Below, one piece after another: positions 1 to 9,571 of a stretch of 64,000 bases of DNA. Numbering within the stretch: position 1 is the first letter of the stretch; the number at the start of each line of letters is the position of its first letter. The stretch is taken from assembly GCA_029210125.1 (NCBI GenBank), contig JARGPR010000011.1:1-64000 (forward strand), in the 5' to 3' direction. The translations under genes and the position numbers were made by a program. This DNA comes from Pseudomonadales bacterium (lineage in GTDB: Bacteria > Pseudomonadota > Gammaproteobacteria > Pseudomonadales > JAHRWD01). The notes below the pieces were generated by a model, which worked only from the letters and a program-made list of their open reading frames with translations, was not told where the DNA came from and searched no databases.

Positions 1-104
1 ATTACAACTGCACTGTGCATTAATTTTTCCATAGCAGCGCCGACTAACAACAGGAGGATTAAGCAGATTAAAAAAACGTAAGAGAAAAGTTGATCGTTAC
101 CCAA
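1..104 (-). CDS. possible membrane protein, N-terminal fragment cut by left window edge
   Basis: An open frame on the minus strand starts at a TTG codon (104-102) that overlaps the stop of the ABC permease gene and runs off the left edge without a stop. About 34 residues are visible. They read as a short polar start followed by a long run of Leu, Ile and Val, like a signal anchor or first membrane segment. The 8-bp overlap fits an operon continuing beyond the window. An ATG at 32-30 is an alternative start. The product cannot be named, and a chance open frame of this length is quite possible. Confidence 0.3.
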   Translation of the reverse strand, partial: MGNDQLFSYVFLICLILLLLVGAAMEKLMHSAVV

Positions 105-1230
105 TCATTTTCCGGAACCGCCACAGCGATCCGCAAAAAATAATCGTGCCAAAAATAATAATGCCAACAATATCCAGCCATACGTAGGCAAAACCATTGC
201 CTTTAAACAGTACCTGATAACCAAAATCCATAAAGTAACGCATGGGCGATAGCAAGCTGATGTAGCTCATGATTGGCGACATGCTTTCCGGTGGTGTCAT
301 GGCACCGGAGAGAAATAGCATCGGTATCAAGATCATAAAAAGAATTAACATGGCCTGGGCGATATTGCGGGAAAATAACGCAATTAACAGACCGAGCGAA
401 GAGATGGAAAAACAGTACAGCGCCGCGACCCCGTAGAACAGCAGTATATTGCCCCGCAGTGGAGTGCCAAATATCTGGTGGACGACCACAAAGAGCCCAA
501 CCAATGAAAGCGCCATCGTTAAAACCAGCGGAGGTATGATTTTGGCGAGAAACAGCTCTAACGGCTGAACCGGTGTGACCATGAGCTGGTCGAGAGTGCC
601 GTAGAGCTTTTCCCGGACCAGTGCGGCGGCGGTAAGCAACATGCCGATGAGGGTAATCATGTTGAATACTTCGAGCAGGCTGGTGAACCAGGTGTGGTCG
701 ATATTGGGGTTGTATTCTACTCGAACCCGGGAGTCGATACCCGGCAATGAACCTGCCGAAATCCCCGCCAGGCTGGCGCTGGGATTATCTAGTAATAGTT
801 GCATGTTGTATTGGTTAGTAATGATACCAATGTAACTAATTGCCAACATTGCGGTCTGGGACTGGGTGCCGTCACTGATTACCTGAAACTGGGCGTTATT
901 GCCCTCAATATCGCGGGAAAAATCCGGCGGGATAATGACTACTAGGCTACCTTTCCCAAGGTCAAGAAAAGGTGCGACCTGCTGGTCACTTTCTAGGTCG
1001 GCGACGATCTTAAAATAGGGTTTGCGCAGTAGCGAGACCAGTTCGCGGCTGGCATTGCTTTTATCCATATCGTAGATCGCGATGGGGTATTGGTTAATAC
1101 CTAAATCAATAGCGTGCCCAGCCACGTAAATAGCGCCGGTGAAAGCCCAGACCATGATGAGCATGATCGGTATATCCCTAAACAGTTGCCGAAACTCCTT
1201 GCCGACTAAAACCCATAGACGAAACCACAT
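97..1230 (-). CDS. ABC-2 type transporter permease, YbhR-like
   Basis: This 377-residue inner membrane permease has the ABC-2 layout: one N-terminal membrane segment (about residues 20-40), a large periplasmic domain to about residue 180, then five to six membrane segments in the C-terminal half. The conserved VREKLYGTLDQLMVTP stretch before the second segment is typical of this family. It is the last gene of a four-gene set (HlyD-type adaptor, double ATPase, two permeases), the same order as E. coli ybhG-F-S-R. Its ATG shares one base with the TGA of the upstream permease gene, so translation is probably coupled. The two permeases likely form a heterodimer. The exported substrate cannot be read from sequence; YbhFSR homologues are linked to drug or cation efflux. 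Confidence 0.88.
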   Translation of the reverse strand: MWFRLWVLVGKEFRQLFRDIPIMLIMVWAFTGAIYVAGHAIDLGINQYPIAIYDMDKSNASRELVSLLRKPYFKIVADLESDQQVAPFLDLGKGSLVVIIPPDFSRDIEGNNAQFQVISDGTQSQTAMLAISYIGIITNQYNMQLLLDNPSASLAGISAGSLPGIDSRVRVEYNPNIDHTWFTSLLEVFNMITLIGMLLTAAALVREKLYGTLDQLMVTPVQPLELFLAKIIPPLVLTMALSLVGLFVVVHQIFGTPLRGNILLFYGVAALYCFSISSLGLLIALFSRNIAQAMLILFMILIPMLFLSGAMTPPESMSPIMSYISLLSPMRYFMDFGYQVLFKGNGFAYVWLDIVGIIIFGTIIFCGSLWRFRKMIG

Positions 1231-2369
1231 CAGCCGATCCTCTTTTTCAAAAGAGCGATACAGAGCGTATATATGGCGGCTGTATAGATGGCCAGTGACG
1301 CGATATCGCTGGCGTAGTGTTCAAACCCCAAGCCTTTTAAATAACTGCCGCGCACAATATCCATAAAATAGGTGGCGGGAATCAGGTGAGCGATAAACTG
1401 TCCGAGTGAATCCATGCTGGCTATCGGCGTGGTAAAACCAGAGTAACTGAATGCTGGGGTTACTGTTAGTAGAAAGGTCAGTAACATAGCCGCCAGCTGG
1501 GTTTGGGTGATGATTGAGAACAGCAGGCCCATACCAATGGTGCAGATACAGTAGAGCAAGGCGGCGCTGGAAATCACCCAGAAACTGCCAACAAAACGTA
1601 CATCAAACTGCAAAATACTGGCGGCATAAATAATCAGATAATCGATAAAACTCACCACCACATAGGGGGCTGCTTTACCCAGTACAATCTCCCAGCTCCG
1701 AATTGGAGAGCTGTAGAGATTGAAGATAGTGCCGTCCTCCTTTTCGCGCACGACTAACAGCGCGCCGAGTATGGCGGGAAACAACATTAAAATAAGTACC
1801 AGTATGCCCGGTACGATCATATTTATGCTTTCTAGCGCCGGGTTGTACCAGACCGAAAGGCGCATCTCAATTGGCATTAAGGCATCCGCATTTAAACCAT
1901 ACTGATCCGCCATTTGTTGAATCAGTTCGAGGTTGTTTTTAGCGTTAATGGCACTGATATAGGATTGAATAATGCTGGCACGGGTAGGGAATGAGCCATC
2001 AACCGTCACCGCTACAGCGACACTTTTACCGCTGACAAGATTGCGCGAAAAATTCGTGGGTAATTCAACCACAACCCTGGCGGTACCACGCTGCATAAGT
2101 TCATGCGCTTGCTCAGCGTTTCGTGTGATGTCAATGAGATCAAAATATTCCGAGTGTACGAAGCTATCGATATATTCCCTGCTGATAGAGCTATTATTGG
2201 TATCTACAAAAACAATGGGCAGGTTTTTTACATCAAGGCTGAGGCCGTAGCCAAATAGCTGCAGCAATAACACAGGAATAAAAAAGGACAGTCCAAGGTA
2301 GGTTGGGTCACGGAACAGTTCGCGGGTTTCCTTTACTGCCAGTGCTTTGCTGCGGCGAAAAAACTTCAT
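1230..2369 (-). CDS. ABC-2 type transporter permease, YbhS-like
   Basis: This is the first of two paired ABC-2 permeases, 379 residues. It has an N-terminal membrane segment at about residues 25-45, a periplasmic domain to about 180, and a C-terminal bundle of membrane helices containing the family stretch VVREKEDGTIFNLYSSP. It resembles its downstream partner in architecture and is probably its heterodimer mate. It begins 5 bp after the stop of the double-ATPase gene and overlaps the next permease by one base. Expected role: membrane part of an export pump that takes energy from the fused ATPase and passes substrate to the HlyD adaptor. Substrate unknown. Confidence 0.88.
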   Translation of the reverse strand: MKFFRRSKALAVKETRELFRDPTYLGLSFFIPVLLLQLFGYGLSLDVKNLPIVFVDTNNSSISREYIDSFVHSEYFDLIDITRNAEQAHELMQRGTARVVVELPTNFSRNLVSGKSVAVAVTVDGSFPTRASIIQSYISAINAKNNLELIQQMADQYGLNADALMPIEMRLSVWYNPALESINMIVPGILVLILMLFPAILGALLVVREKEDGTIFNLYSSPIRSWEIVLGKAAPYVVVSFIDYLIIYAASILQFDVRFVGSFWVISSAALLYCICTIGMGLLFSIITQTQLAAMLLTFLLTVTPAFSYSGFTTPIASMDSLGQFIAHLIPATYFMDIVRGSYLKGLGFEHYASDIASLAIYTAAIYTLCIALLKKRIG

Positions 2370-2374
2370 TGGGT

Positions 2375-4327
2375 TCAGGCTGCCCCCAACTGGTCTTGAA
2401 GAGACAGATCATGTTGAATAAAACTGACAAAGGCCTCTTCAATGGATAACGGGTGGCAGCCGACAGTGGCTGCAATTCCGGATTGCTCAAGGATTTTAGT
2501 CGCGTGATTTTGATCCTGTTGCGGGGTTTTGGACTGCCACTGAACACGGCGACCGTAATAGATGGCGTTACTGAACTCTGGCTTTAACGCTTCAAAAGCG
2601 GCAGAAAACTGCTCAGATTCAATCGTCACCAAACTGCCGTCAATCTGTTCGGCCTGTTGTTTAAGTTGATCCGGCGTGCCGGTAATCACCATCCGGCCTT
2701 GCTGCATAAACCCCAGTCGATGGCAGTGTTCCGCTTCATCCATGTAGTGGGTCGAAACAATAATGGTAACCCCTTCATTTTCCGCCAGTGCATGTACGAT
2801 CTCCCAAAATTGACGACGTGCAACCGGGTCAACGCCGGAGGTCGGTTCATCGAGAAACAGTAACAGTGGTTGATGGATCAGCGCACAGGCCAGAGCCACC
2901 CGTTGGCGAATTCCCAGCGGCAACGAAAGAGTATTGCGGTTTCCGAGTCCGGCAAGGTCAAGCTGGGTGAGTAATACCTCTATACGTTGTTCGCGCACTG
3001 CTTTTTTTATACCGTACAGGCCGCTGTAAAGGTGCATGTTTTCCACTACGCTAAGGTCTCGGTAGAGCGAGAATTTTTGCGACATATAACCAATACGATG
3101 TCTTAGCTGTCTTTTTTCTGAGGCGGTATCGTAGCCAATTACCTGGGCGCTACCGCCGCTGTTATTTTGCAGGCCGCAGAGCATTTTAATCAGGGTGGTT
3201 TTGCCTGCTCCGTTAGGGCCTAATAATCCAAAAATCTCACCGGGTTTCACGGTCAGGCTGACCTTGTCGACGGCTTTAAAATCACCAAATTGGCAACTGA
3301 TATTAGTTGTGTGAATTGCACTCTCAATCTGTTTTTGTTTGGCCCATGAACTCTCAAAAATATGACTCGAAAGGTGTGCTGTTTTTTCGGTGCTGGTGTG
3401 CTGAATAAAAATATCTTCCAGCGAGGGGCTGGGGTGCTTAATGCGGATCTGCTGGGATAGCGAGCCCTTTAGCGATGCTCGAAGAGAGCTTTCAAGATCC
3501 AGCTGATTATCGATATTGTCTGCTGCCAATAGTCGATAGTGCTGGCCGATCTGAACCACCGTTTCACACATTGGCCAGTCACGCAGCGTTTGCAACAGGT
3601 TGTCGCCGGTCGGGGTAGAAATATCTAACAGTTGTCCCCGCATGGTTTTGGCCAGCTCGGCGGGGGTGCCCTGGGCGATAAATTCACCCTGATGCATCAT
3701 CGCGATTTGATGGCAGCGTTCTGCTTCATCCATATAAGAAGTTGAAAGCAGAACGGTAACTCCACGTTCACTGACAATATCGTGGATAATTTCCCAGAAA
3801 TCACGTCGGGAAATTGGGTCAACACCAGTGGTGGGTTCATCCAACAGCAGGATGTCGGGGAGATGAATCAGGGTGCAGATTAGAGCCAGTTTTTGTCGCA
3901 TCCCGCCAGACAGCTTGCCCGCTGGCCTTTTTAGAAACGGGGCAAGCCGGGTCATCTCCAGCAGGCGGTTTCGGTTAGCCAGAAAGGTTTTGTCGGATAC
4001 GCCCCGTAGCTCCCTGAAGAAATTTATATTCTCTTCAACACTGAGATTGTCGTATAGATTTAGTCCAAGCCCCTGTGGCATGTAACCGATAATGGATTTC
4101 ACTTTTTCCGGATTTTTTAGGCAGTTAATACCGTTAATGCTGACTTCGCCGCGGTTGGCACTGAGCACACCTGCCAGGCACTGAATAATGCTGGTTTTAC
4201 CCGCCCCATCGGGGCCGATCAAACCAAAAATCTGACCCCGTGGAATGTCAAAAGAAACGCTTTTTACAGCGTTGAATTTTTTATAGTTTTTACAAAGATC
4301 TTTAACTTGAATCAATGATGCAGGCAT
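2375..4327 (-). CDS. ABC transporter ATP-binding protein with two fused nucleotide-binding domains, YbhF-like
   Basis: The cytoplasmic ATPase has two ABC domains in one chain of 650 residues. The first has a Walker A GPDGAGKT (about residues 38-45), a normal signature LSGGMRQK and Walker B LLLDEPTTG. The second has Walker A GPNGAGKTT, a degenerate signature reading LPLGIRQR, and Walker B LFLDEPTSG. The asymmetric pair is characteristic of the YbhF/RbbA family. I chose the ATG at 4327 because the longer frame to 4375 runs into the upstream adaptor gene and its extra 16 residues precede the normal ABC start. The gene lies 16 bp after the adaptor and 5 bp before the first permease, so it belongs to one operon. 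Confidence 0.92.
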   Translation of the reverse strand: MPASLIQVKDLCKNYKKFNAVKSVSFDIPRGQIFGLIGPDGAGKTSIIQCLAGVLSANRGEVSINGINCLKNPEKVKSIIGYMPQGLGLNLYDNLSVEENINFFRELRGVSDKTFLANRNRLLEMTRLAPFLKRPAGKLSGGMRQKLALICTLIHLPDILLLDEPTTGVDPISRRDFWEIIHDIVSERGVTVLLSTSYMDEAERCHQIAMMHQGEFIAQGTPAELAKTMRGQLLDISTPTGDNLLQTLRDWPMCETVVQIGQHYRLLAADNIDNQLDLESSLRASLKGSLSQQIRIKHPSPSLEDIFIQHTSTEKTAHLSSHIFESSWAKQKQIESAIHTTNISCQFGDFKAVDKVSLTVKPGEIFGLLGPNGAGKTTLIKMLCGLQNNSGGSAQVIGYDTASEKRQLRHRIGYMSQKFSLYRDLSVVENMHLYSGLYGIKKAVREQRIEVLLTQLDLAGLGNRNTLSLPLGIRQRVALACALIHQPLLLFLDEPTSGVDPVARRQFWEIVHALAENEGVTIIVSTHYMDEAEHCHRLGFMQQGRMVITGTPDQLKQQAEQIDGSLVTIESEQFSAAFEALKPEFSNAIYYGRRVQWQSKTPQQDQNHATKILEQSGIAATVGCHPLSIEEAFVSFIQHDLSLQDQLGAA

Positions 4328-4343
4328 TTTGATTACCTGGCTG

Positions 4344-5432
4344 CTAATCGATGGACTGCAGTTCGATGATCGCATCCGCCGGCATTCCCGGCTTGAGCAG
4401 ACCCTGTTTATTCTGTTTAACCGCCAGCTCTATCGCAAATACCAGTTTGACGCGCTCCTCCCTGGTCTCGACATTTTTGGGCGTGAATTCCGCCTGATTG
4501 GCAATCTTACTGACATAAGCTTCGAAGGGTTTTCCAGGAAATGCATCGACGTAGATTTTTGCAGGCTGTTTTAATGCGAGTTTGCCTATCTGGATTTCTG
4601 GGATATAAATTTTCAAATAAAGCTGGTTCATATCAACCAGCGTCATCAGTGGTGTACCGGAGCGCAACAGCTCACCCACCTCAATATTGCGGGTAAGCAT
4701 GGTGCCGTCGACCGGGCTATAGACACTCATATCATTTACGCTTAGTTGGGTAGCGTATTGTTGCAGCTTTGCTGACTCGATACGCTGGGCATAGGCGGCA
4801 CGACTGGCCTTAAGGGCCTCGATGCGGCTTTTTCCGAGGAGAGCCAGGTCATACTGTTTCTCGGCTCTGGTCTGGTTGGCTCGGGCCTCATCAATACTAT
4901 TTTTTTGGATAGTTGCCTGCAGTGCGTTGGTATCCTTGGTCTGTGTTGATACCAGCTTTTGTTTTTGCAGCGCTTCAGTACGTTCATTGTTTTTAAGTGC
5001 TAGTTCGTAGCTGGCCCTGGCTTTGGCGAGCTGAGCATTGGCAGCTAATTTCGCTGCTTTCGCCAGTTCGATTTGCAGCTCTACCTCGCGGCTAGTAGAG
5101 GCCAGCTGGGTGTCCAGCGCCTGTAGTTCAAGTTCGTTTGCGGTGATGGTGCTGAGCTCCGCATCGGCACGGGCGCATAATGCTTCATCTTCAAGAACAA
5201 CCAGCAGATCTCCCTTTTTGATAGAGTCGCTTTCATCGAAATGAATATGGGTGACGGTCCCACCGGTTTTTGCACTAATAGTGGTCACGCGACCTTCGAT
5301 TCGGCCACTGGCGCTGAGTTGGTTTTCTGATGTTTCCGGTGTCGGACCGAATTGCCACCAACCCAGTGCTGCAGCGGTAAGAACGAGAACGAGAATGATC
5401 AGCTTACGAGTGAATTGCGTCATTGCCTTCAA
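4344..5432 (-). CDS. HlyD-family periplasmic adaptor (membrane fusion protein), YbhG-like
   Basis: This 362-residue membrane fusion protein has one N-terminal membrane anchor (about residues 8-26), a biotinyl-lipoyl-like region (GRIEGRVTTISAKTGG onward), a long Ala/Glu/Lys/Gln-rich coiled-coil hairpin at about residues 80-215, and a C-terminal barrel. It should bridge the inner membrane ABC pump to an outer membrane channel such as TolC; none is encoded here. It is the first gene of the minus-strand four-gene pump operon. A second in-frame ATG three codons in (5423) could also be the start. The divergent acyl-CoA ligase begins 176 bp away. There is no local regulator gene, so control of the operon is not visible. 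Confidence 0.9.
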   Translation of the reverse strand: MKAMTQFTRKLIILVLVLTAAALGWWQFGPTPETSENQLSASGRIEGRVTTISAKTGGTVTHIHFDESDSIKKGDLLVVLEDEALCARADAELSTITANELELQALDTQLASTSREVELQIELAKAAKLAANAQLAKARASYELALKNNERTEALQKQKLVSTQTKDTNALQATIQKNSIDEARANQTRAEKQYDLALLGKSRIEALKASRAAYAQRIESAKLQQYATQLSVNDMSVYSPVDGTMLTRNIEVGELLRSGTPLMTLVDMNQLYLKIYIPEIQIGKLALKQPAKIYVDAFPGKPFEAYVSKIANQAEFTPKNVETREERVKLVFAIELAVKQNKQGLLKPGMPADAIIELQSID

Positions 5433-5556
5433 AGCCTACCCTGGAATAGTATTGTTTTGATGGATCTATAGATTTCAGTTGATCGTCTGCATATTGTATG
5501 CGATACCGGCTGAGATGAAACTGCGCTAACGCAGGTTCTTGTGCGAAACGGGGTGA

Positions 5557-5585
5557 TTGACCGATCTCGTATGGACTTTTAACAG
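5557..5585 (+). promoter_or_regulatory. candidate sigma-70 promoter for the acyl-CoA ligase gene
   Basis: TTGACC (5557-5562), a 17-base spacer and TAACAG (5580-5585) sit about 23 bases before the ATG at 5609. The -10 element is weak, so this is a suggestion only. Confidence 0.35.
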
Positions 5586-5608
5586 AATATGAAAAAGGGA
5601 AAACCACT

Positions 5609-7231
5609 ATGCAAGGCCAAATGATGAATCGCCCGTTGCTAATCTCAGGGCTTATGGAATTTGCGGAACGGATCTACCCTAATAACGAAATTGTCACCCG
5701 TCGGGTTGAGGGTGATATTCATCGATATAATTATGCCGACGCCGCAAAACGCTGCCGGAAACTGGCAAATGCACTGGCTCGTTTGGGGGTAAGCTCCGGC
5801 GATCGAATCGGTACTCTGGCCTGGAATACCCATCGCCATTATGAGTTGTATATGGGGGTGTCCGGTATGGGTGCGATTGTGCATACGGTTAATCCGCGTT
5901 TATTTCCAGAGCAAATCCTCTACATTATTAATCATGCTGAAGACCGTGTGCTGTTTGTTGATTTAACCTTTATTGCGCTGCTAGAGCCAATGGCTGAGCA
6001 GCTCACCTCATTGGAAGGTATTGTAGTGATGACGGACCGGGCCCATATGCCCGATAGCTCGATAAAAGGTTTGATCTGTTACGAAGAGCTGCTGGATGCT
6101 GAATCGGACCAGTACGAATGGCCCGTTTTTTCTGAAGAGACCGCCGCATCGCTTTGTTATACCTCCGGTACCACAGGTAACCCAAAAGGGGTTCTTTATA
6201 GCCACCGCTCTACCGTACTGCATGCGCAGGCATCCTGTCAGGCCGGAGCGCTCAATATATCGCTGGATACTACCGTGCTGCCAGTGGTGCCGATGTTTCA
6301 TGTCTGCGCCTGGGGGTCACCCTATGCCGCCACCTTAACCGGGGCCAAAATGGTATTCCCTGGCCCTCATATGGATGGCGCGTCGTTACATGAATTGATT
6401 GATGCGGAGCAGGTGACTCTGGCGCTGGGCGTACCGACCATTTGGATGGGCTTACTGGCCTACATGGATGAGATTGGTAAAACCCTTGAGTCGGTTGAAT
6501 CGGTGGTCGTAGGTGGCGCAGCTGCACCGATGAGCCTGATTCAGCAATTTGAGGAAAAACACGGAATATTTCTGATACATGCCTGGGGTATGACAGAGAC
6601 CAGCCCGCTGGGAACCGTGAACTCAAATTCACGGGTGATGAAATCCATGCCCCTTGCGGAGCGCTATCAGCTACAGGCAAAGCAGGGCAGGCCTATCTAC
6701 GGTGTTTCAATCAAGATTGTCGATGATGAGGGAATCGAGCTGGCCCGCGACGGCGTAGCCTTTGGTCGCTTGCTCATTACCGGGCCCTGGATTGCCGATA
6801 GTTATTTTAGGGAAGATCACTCAGAGAACTTTATCGACGGCTGGTTTGATACCGGCGACGTAGCCACCATCAGCCCCGACGGCTATATGCAAATTGTGGA
6901 TCGCCGTAAAGATGTCATCAAATCAGGCGGCGAGTGGATCAGCTCAATTGAACTGGAAAACGTAGCACTAGGACATCCGGGTGTAGCGGAAACCTGTGTG
7001 ATTGGAGTAGCCCATGCAAAGTGGGACGAACGGCCGATTCTGCTGGTGGTTAAAAAGCCCGGTGAAACCGTCAGCGAGGGTGATATGATCGACTATCTGA
7101 CTGGAAAAGTAGCCAAATGGTGGTTGCCTGATGCGGTAGTTTTTGTTGATGAACTGCCCCATACTGCGACTGGCAAATTGTTGAAAATGACGTTACGTGA
7201 CCAGTATCAAAGTTATTTGTTAGGTCGCTAG
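5609..7231 (+). CDS. AMP-dependent acyl-CoA synthetase (medium/long-chain fatty acid CoA ligase)
   Basis: This enzyme of the acyl-adenylate superfamily (540 residues) activates a carboxylic acid with ATP and CoA. The phosphate-binding loop [11 protein letters not shown] is at residues 184-194. The adenine-binding [10 protein letters not shown] motif, the DGWFDTGD motif, the hinge with [15 protein letters not shown], and the catalytic C-terminal Lys in TATGKLLK are all intact. Length and motifs match AlkK/FadD-like fatty acyl-CoA ligases; the exact chain length cannot be told. A MaoC hydratase follows 67 bp downstream and an alpha/beta hydrolase after that, which suggests a small acyl-CoA module. 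An ATG at 5624 is an alternative start. Confidence 0.9.
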   Translation: MQGQMMNRPLLISGLMEFAERIYPNNEIVTRRVEGDIHRYNYADAAKRCRKLANALARLGVSSGDRIGTLAWNTHRHYELYMGVSGMGAIVHTVNPRLFPEQILYIINHAEDRVLFVDLTFIALLEPMAEQLTSLEGIVVMTDRAHMPDSSIKGLICYEELLDAESDQYEWPVFSEETAASLCYTSGTTGNPKGVLYSHRSTVLHAQASCQAGALNISLDTTVLPVVPMFHVCAWGSPYAATLTGAKMVFPGPHMDGASLHELIDAEQVTLALGVPTIWMGLLAYMDEIGKTLESVESVVVGGAAAPMSLIQQFEEKHGIFLIHAWGMTETSPLGTVNSNSRVMKSMPLAERYQLQAKQGRPIYGVSIKIVDDEGIELARDGVAFGRLLITGPWIADSYFREDHSENFIDGWFDTGDVATISPDGYMQIVDRRKDVIKSGGEWISSIELENVALGHPGVAETCVIGVAHAKWDERPILLVVKKPGETVSEGDMIDYLTGKVAKWWLPDAVVFVDELPHTATGKLLKMTLRDQYQSYLLGR

Positions 7232-7298
7232 ATAAGTAGCAAGGCTAGCAGCAATAAGAATAATCCAACCAAAACTCAAATTCCCCAAGGAGGGAAAG

Positions 7299-7751
7299 AT
7301 GGCTACAACACTTGAAGATTTGCAGGCGTATATCGGAAAAACCCAGGGGCCAGGTGAGTGGTTTCCTGTCGACCAAAAACGGATTAATGAGTTCGCTGAA
7401 GCGACCGGTGATCACCAGTTCATTCACGTGGATCAGGAAGCAGCAAAAAATGGCCCCTTTGGCGGCACGATTGCACATGGCTATTTGACGCTGTCATTGC
7501 TGCCGGTTTTGCAGAAGGATGTTTCGATTAAGGTTGAAGGCGCAAAAATGGGTGTGAATTACGGACTTGATAAAGTACGTTTTCTGACCCCGGTCAAAGA
7601 GGGTAAACGTGTGCGTTTATCCAGCACGCTGGTTTCGGTTGAAGAGAAGCACCCAGGACAGTATTTGATGAAGTCGAAGGCGGTTATCGAGATCGAAGGT
7701 GAAGAGAAGCCAGCAATGATCGCAGAAACACTCGGTTTGATTTTTGTTTAA
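7299..7751 (+). CDS. MaoC-like (R)-specific enoyl-CoA hydratase
   Basis: A 150-residue hot-dog fold protein of the MaoC/NodN group. Asp38 and His43 in the ATGDHQFIH motif have the spacing of the catalytic Asp/His pair of (R)-enoyl-CoA hydratases, and PFGGTIAHGYLTLSL is the conserved following helix. It would hydrate trans-2-enoyl-CoA to (R)-3-hydroxyacyl-CoA, linking beta-oxidation to hydroxyalkanoate or other acyl metabolism. A strong ribosome binding site (AAGGAGG) ends a few bases before the ATG. It sits between the acyl-CoA ligase and an alpha/beta hydrolase on the same strand, which fits an acyl-CoA role. The physiological substrate is unknown. Confidence 0.88.
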   Translation: MATTLEDLQAYIGKTQGPGEWFPVDQKRINEFAEATGDHQFIHVDQEAAKNGPFGGTIAHGYLTLSLLPVLQKDVSIKVEGAKMGVNYGLDKVRFLTPVKEGKRVRLSSTLVSVEEKHPGQYLMKSKAVIEIEGEEKPAMIAETLGLIFV

Positions 7752-7782
7752 TACGGTTGATCGTTTTAAGAAAATTTGATTG

Positions 7783-8505
7783 ATGGCGAATCTGGTGCTG
7801 ATACATGGAGCCTGGCATGGCGCGTGGTGCTGGTCAAAGTTGGCACCTTTGCTGATAGCCCGAGGGCATCGCGTATCAGCACCGGATTTACCTGGGCATG
7901 GGGGTGATCAAACCCCCTACACTCGGGTCACCATGAAGCGTTACGTGCGCCGTGTAATTGAGGCGGTAGAAGCGTTTGATGGCAAAGTAGTATTAATAGG
8001 TCACAGTATGGCTGGTTTGGTGATCAGTCAGGTGGCGGAGCAGATACCTGAGCGGGTAGATCGGTTGGTCTACGTGACAGCATTTTTGCTAGCGAATGGC
8101 GAGAACCTGCTCTCTACTATGCAGAGTGAGCAAGGGCAGTCTCTGGCGGTTGCTACGGATAATGGCGCTGGTTTAATGGTCCCTGATCAGATCTTTAATG
8201 AATTCTTTTATAGCGATTGTTCGGTGGAGGATCGAGCCTGGGCCAAGCCTCAATTAGTGATTCAGGCAGCCTTACCCTTTGCTACACCACTTGCTGTTAG
8301 TGATGAGTGCTTTGGCTCAGTGCCCCGAGCATATATCCATTGTGATCTGGATCGGGTAATTCCGCTAGCGGAGCAGTCTGGAATGGTTGCCGCGTTACCC
8401 TGCGACTCAGTCGCGCATATTGCCGCCGGGCATATGGCGATGGTCTGTGAACCAGAGTTACTGGCATCTACCATTGATCAGATGGTTGCGAGCTCGTTAC
8501 AGTAA
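7783..8505 (+). CDS. alpha/beta hydrolase, plant esterase/hydroxynitrile lyase-like subgroup
   Basis: A 240-residue alpha/beta hydrolase. The oxyanion-hole HGAWHGAW segment lies at residues 8-15, the nucleophile elbow GHSMAG places Ser75, and the acid and His of the triad are probably Asp188 or Asp190 and His217. The sequence around IHGAWHGAWCW and APDLPGHG matches the small esterases related to plant methyl-salicylate esterases and hydroxynitrile lyases. Substrate cannot be predicted. I start at the ATG at 7783; a TTG immediately before it is in frame but unlikely. The gene begins 31 bp after the MaoC gene and may be cotranscribed with it. Confidence 0.85.
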   Translation: MANLVLIHGAWHGAWCWSKLAPLLIARGHRVSAPDLPGHGGDQTPYTRVTMKRYVRRVIEAVEAFDGKVVLIGHSMAGLVISQVAEQIPERVDRLVYVTAFLLANGENLLSTMQSEQGQSLAVATDNGAGLMVPDQIFNEFFYSDCSVEDRAWAKPQLVIQAALPFATPLAVSDECFGSVPRAYIHCDLDRVIPLAEQSGMVAALPCDSVAHIAAGHMAMVCEPELLASTIDQMVASSLQ

Positions 8506-8526
8506 CCGCTGTGACTTGGTTATAAT
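8497..8526 (+). promoter_or_regulatory. candidate sigma-70 promoter for the DUF2333 gene
   Basis: A perfect TATAAT (8521-8526) follows TTACAG (8497-8502) with an 18-base spacer. It overlaps the end of the hydrolase gene and lies about 42 bases before the ATG at 8568. Confidence 0.45.
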
Positions 8527-8567
8527 CTTGCGACTTTATTTTTCACTCCCAAAAAAGCGATTCTATA

Positions 8568-9566
8568 ATGGCTGTTGAACGTAACAAACTTGCAATTGGT
8601 GTAGGTGTTGGATTAGCGCTGTATCTGTTGATAGCTCTATGTGTTGGGGTTTATTGGAGCATCTCACCCGATTCATTTGATGTAGAGAAGGCTACAACAG
8701 ACTATCTGGGGGACGGGCGAGATCAGTTGCCGACTGGCTCAGTAGTCACCACTTCTCTAATTCAGGTAACGGATACACTGCTAAACAAGCCCGGTGGTTA
8801 TGTTTCAAATGATCGTTTTCCTCCGGGATTGTGGCTCGATAATATTTCCAACTGGGAGTTTGGTGTATTGGTTCAGGTGCGAGACCTGTCGGGTGTTTTG
8901 AGAGATAACCTTAGTCGCTCACAATCGCAATCGACCGAGGATCGTGATTTAGCGATCGTTGAGCCTCAATTCAACTTTAACAGCGATAGCTGGATAATCC
9001 CTTCTAGCGAGTCAGAGTATAAAAAAGGCCTGGTGGCACTCAATCGTTATCTGGTTCGTCTATCCGATCAGGATCAAAGTAACGCTCAGTTCTACGCAAG
9101 GGCGGATAATTTGCGCGGGTGGTTGGAGACGATCGAAGCGCGGCTTGGTAGCTTGTCCCAGCGCCTCAGTGCTTCAGTTGGTCAGAAGCGGTTGAATACA
9201 GATTTGGCGGGAGATCCTGGTGCTACGCAGTCGACTAAAGTATCTTCAGAATTAGAGGTGAAAACACCCTGGCTAGAAATTGATGATGTTTTTTACGAAG
9301 CCAGAGGTACGGCCTGGGCGCTGACTCATCTGTTAAAAGCTGCACAAATTGATTTTGCGGATGTGTTAGAAAAAAAGAACGCAGTCGTCAGCCTTGAACA
9401 AATTGTGCGGGAGCTAGAGGCGTGTCAAGAGGCAGTCTGGGCTCCAGTGATATTAAATGGCAGTGGTTTTGGTATGTTGGCTAATCACTCGCTGGTGATG
9501 GCATCGTATATTTCCCGGGCTAACGCGGCCATTATCAATCTCCGCGAACTACTATCCCAGGGCTAG
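8568..9566 (+). CDS. DUF2333 family inner membrane protein
   Basis: A 332-residue protein with one membrane segment near the N terminus (about residues 9-30) and a long hydrophilic, mostly helical remainder expected in the periplasm. The N-terminal segment and the stretch after it ([12 protein letters not shown], then a PTG and TTSLI segment) look like the DUF2333 family common in Pseudomonas and relatives, for which I know no function. It starts 62 bp after the hydrolase with its own candidate promoter and ends 5 bp before xthA, so the two may share a transcript. No catalytic motif is visible. The family call is from memory of the pattern. Confidence 0.75.
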   Translation: MAVERNKLAIGVGVGLALYLLIALCVGVYWSISPDSFDVEKATTDYLGDGRDQLPTGSVVTTSLIQVTDTLLNKPGGYVSNDRFPPGLWLDNISNWEFGVLVQVRDLSGVLRDNLSRSQSQSTEDRDLAIVEPQFNFNSDSWIIPSSESEYKKGLVALNRYLVRLSDQDQSNAQFYARADNLRGWLETIEARLGSLSQRLSASVGQKRLNTDLAGDPGATQSTKVSSELEVKTPWLEIDDVFYEARGTAWALTHLLKAAQIDFADVLEKKNAVVSLEQIVRELEACQEAVWAPVILNGSGFGMLANHSLVMASYISRANAAIINLRELLSQG

Positions 9567-9571
9567 TTGTT

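Noticed and set aside
6270-6680. 136-codon open frame on the minus strand
   Set aside because: It is the antisense of the acyl-CoA ligase catalytic region, with skewed Pro/Arg/Ser composition typical of shadow frames.
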